Shown piece after piece: positions 5,234 to 6,896 of a stretch of 6,896 bases of DNA (position 1 is its first letter; every line of letters begins with the position of its first letter). The translations under genes and the position numbers were made by a program. The stretch comes from Bacteroidales bacterium GP1 (GTDB lineage Bacteria; Bacteroidota; Bacteroidia; Bacteroidales; Muribaculaceae). The stretch covers positions 157-7,052 of the forward strand of contig DAAI01000021.1 in the NCBI GenBank assembly GCA_001701105.1. The letters are read 5' to 3'. The notes below the pieces were generated by a model. The model searched no databases and had not been told where the DNA came from. It was given only the letters and a program-made list of their open reading frames with translations.

Positions 5234-6757
5234 TCATTTCATCATTCCGGCGAGCGTATCCACAATCCTGCGGTCGTTGCAGAGGCGGGGAATCTTTCGC
5301 TGCCCGCCAAGTTTCTTGCTCCCCTCCGCCATCAGCCAGCGGTCGAAAACTCCGGCAGGCACACTCACAATCTCCGGGGCGTCAAGAAAATATCCGCCTC
5401 CACGCTTTGCATCGTAATCGGAATTGAGCTTTCGCAATGCAAGGTCGAGCCGACGTCCGAACTCTTCTATATTCCCCGGCTCCTTTTCCCACTCAATCCA
5501 CCATTGATGCCTCCCGCGCCTTTGGCCGTCGGCAAAGAAAGGGGCTGCCGTATAATTCGCTATCGCGCAGCCCAACTCATGGTTCACCTCAGCTATGGCC
5601 TGCTCAGCATTATCCTCCATAAGCTCTTCACCGAAAGCGTTTATATAGCTTTTCGTGCGGCCCGCGATGCGGATTCTCACCGGGCTCGTCGACTCTACCC
5701 GTACCGTATCTCCTAATCTGTATCTCCACAGACCATTGCTCGAGGTGATGATCATTTCATATACCTTTCCTTTCTCAAGAGCCTCAATGCCAACCGCCGA
5801 ATCCGCATCCTCCCCAAGAGCCACAAACTCATAGTACACGTCGTTGTCTATACCAAGGAGCAGTCCGTGGTTTTCCGGGAGATCCTGCACGGCAAAGAAT
5901 CCTTCAGAAGCATTGTAATTCTCCACGAAATGCATCTTCGCCGGATCCGTGAAGCTCTCATATACCTCCCGATAAGGAGCGAAAGAGATGCCTCCGTGAA
6001 AAAACACCTCGAGGTTAGGCCATACATCATGGAGGGATGAGACATTTTTCTCATGCAGCACCTCCTTTATCACAGCCAGAAACCAGCTCGGCACCCCCGA
6101 AAGGTTTGTGATGTCGGCATTCTTTGCAGCCTCCACAATGGCCGGCAGTTTCTTCTCCCAGTCCGGCATTAGTGCAATATTCTTGCCCGGAACTCGAAAA
6201 AGGTTAGCAAGAGGATTGATTCTCCGTATCAGGGTAGCCGAGACATCCCCCACATGCACCCTCCTGTCGGTCAAATTAAGTTCATTTGCAAAGGAGCCAC
6301 CAAGTATCAATCCCTTTCCTCTGAATATCCGGCTTTCGGGATTATGCCGCAGGTAATGGGCCACGGCATCCGTGGCTCCCGGATAATGGCATTTTTTCAA
6401 CGATCGCGGAGTAACAGGAATGAATTTTGATTTCCCGCCGCTCGTGCCCGAACTTTGGGCATAATCGCGGCAGACTCCGGGCCAGAGCACTCCGGCCTCA
6501 CCCCGGATCATCCGCATCACTTTGCCGCGTATATCTTCATAATCCGATAAAGGCACGCGCTCACGATAGGCCCGACGCGGGTCGTGGCTCGCCGCAAGTT
6601 CGGCAAATCCTTTTTCCCGGCCCACCTCTGTATCAGAAGCCATACGCAGCAACTCCCGGAGTTGCGCTCGTTGAATATCCTCGCTTTCCGTCCCCCAGCG
6701 GTCAGTGCGACGTGCCCGGGGCTCTAATATCATCCTTGCTATGCCTGTGAAATCCAT
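5234..6757 (-). CDS. GH3-family acyl-adenylating enzyme (GH3 auxin-responsive promoter family protein)
   Basis: 507 aa from the chosen start. Motifs of the GH3 branch of adenylate-forming enzymes are present: the phosphate-binding SSGTSGGKSKFIPVT (102-116), YNASEGFFA (281-289), the nucleotide-binding WRYRLGD (344-350), the hinge region GRTKSYINAFGEELMED (366-382), and the C-terminal GGQRKIPRL (484-492). Plant GH3 enzymes adenylate jasmonate, auxin or other carboxylates and join them to amino acids. Bacterial members have the fold, but their substrate is not known from sequence. No signal peptide or membrane segment is seen, so it is likely cytoplasmic. In-frame ATGs at 6808 and 6775 exist. 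The first lies upstream of the predicted -7 box and the second would leave almost no leader, so 6757 (MDFTGIARM) is preferred. The gene heads a probable two-gene unit with the methyltransferase/glycerate kinase fusion and is divergent from the right-edge gene. Confidence 0.92.
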   Translation of the reverse strand: MDFTGIARMILEPRARRTDRWGTESEDIQRAQLRELLRMASDTEVGREKGFAELAASHDPRRAYRERVPLSDYEDIRGKVMRMIRGEAGVLWPGVCRDYAQSSGTSGGKSKFIPVTPRSLKKCHYPGATDAVAHYLRHNPESRIFRGKGLILGGSFANELNLTDRRVHVGDVSATLIRRINPLANLFRVPGKNIALMPDWEKKLPAIVEAAKNADITNLSGVPSWFLAVIKEVLHEKNVSSLHDVWPNLEVFFHGGISFAPYREVYESFTDPAKMHFVENYNASEGFFAVQDLPENHGLLLGIDNDVYYEFVALGEDADSAVGIEALEKGKVYEMIITSSNGLWRYRLGDTVRVESTSPVRIRIAGRTKSYINAFGEELMEDNAEQAIAEVNHELGCAIANYTAAPFFADGQRRGRHQWWIEWEKEPGNIEEFGRRLDLALRKLNSDYDAKRGGGYFLDAPEIVSVPAGVFDRWLMAEGSKKLGGQRKIPRLCNDRRIVDTLAGMMK

Positions 6758-6786
6758 TATGAGTGGCCCATACATTATATCAGGTG

Positions 6787-6819
6787 CAAAATTACTAATT
6801 TCTTCCATTCCTTAGCGAA
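6787..6819 (-). promoter_or_regulatory. Putative promoter of GH3
   Basis: On the minus strand TAATTTTG (6794 to 6787) matches TAnnTTTG exactly. A partial -33 match, TTCG (6819-6816), lies 21 nt upstream. The start of transcription would fall near 6780-6783, giving a leader of roughly 25 nt before the ATG at 6757. The box decides the choice of GH3 start codon. Confidence 0.6.
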
Positions 6820-6827
6820 TTTTTTAT

Positions 6828-6835
6828 TATTTTTG
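6828..6835 (+). promoter_or_regulatory. Putative -7 box of the divergent right-edge gene
   Basis: TATTTTTG on the plus strand fits TAnnTTTG and lies 21 nt before the ATG at 6857. No good -33 TTTG is seen at the expected distance, only TT at 6808-6809. The surrounding AT-rich stretch and the divergent GH3 box 34 nt away make this a plausible two-way promoter region. Confidence 0.45.
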
Positions 6836-6856
6836 CAGACTGAAAGAATTTCATTC

Positions 6857-6896
6857 ATGTTCGATTATAATATAGATATTCCAACTCTTTCCCTCC
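6857..6896 (+). CDS. N-terminal start of an unidentified divergent gene (partial)
   Basis: An ATG at 6857-6859 opens a frame that runs to the window edge and encodes MFDYNIDIPTLSL. Support comes from the -7 box just upstream, a leader of normal length, and coding-like codons. Thirteen residues are too few to name a family, and the frame could be chance. If real, it shares its upstream region with GH3. Confidence 0.45.
   Translation, partial: MFDYNIDIPTLSL

Noticed and set aside
5049..5417. 122-aa plus-strand open frame across the GH3/fusion gene junction
   Set aside because: It is antisense to two well-supported genes, with arginine/serine-rich shadow composition.

Overview
The window looks like chromosomal DNA of a Bacteroidales bacterium. 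Base composition is moderate, near 50% GC. Three putative promoters carry the Bacteroidetes-type -7 box TAnnTTTG, start codons generally lack a strong Shine-Dalgarno, and the gene families fit: a bacterial GH3 protein, a plug-plus-barrel outer membrane protein, and a short Crp/Fnr regulator ending at its helix-turn-helix. A Muribaculaceae-like source is a guess from composition and family content; the sequence does not settle it.

Layout. Five confident genes lie on the minus strand, read right to left: a GH3-family adenylating enzyme (5234-6757); one reading frame that joins an O6-methylguanine-DNA methyltransferase to a complete glycerate 2-kinase (3533-5203); purN (2895-3485); a Crp/Fnr-family regulator overlapping purN by 17 nt (2348-2911); and a TonB-receptor-like outer membrane beta-barrel protein (174-2258). 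At the right edge the first 13 codons of an unidentified plus-strand gene start at 6857, divergent from GH3. At the left edge a short plus-strand frame ending at 91 may be the tail of a convergent gene.

Transcription units (inferred). GH3 and the fusion gene share a unit led by a -7 box at 6787-6794; only 30 nt separate them. purN has its own promoter, whose -7 box TAAATTTG begins with the TAA stop codon of the fusion gene, and its predicted mRNA starts almost directly with a GC-rich stem-loop. purN and the regulator are translationally coupled. The outer membrane gene has its own promoter with a perfect -7 box but no well-spaced -33 element. In that place lies a 14-bp palindrome TCAACA-N2-TGTTGA, with the size and geometry of Crp/Fnr-family boxes, centred about 40 nt upstream of the predicted start. 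This suggests the neighbouring regulator activates the outer membrane gene.

Most notable: the DNA-repair/glycerate-kinase fusion, whose junction is compact and whose two halves keep their catalytic motifs, and the regulator/palindrome/outer-membrane-protein arrangement. No RNA genes, mobile elements or CRISPR arrays were seen. The window is otherwise ordinary core or near-core sequence, with no multi-gene defence or biosynthetic system.
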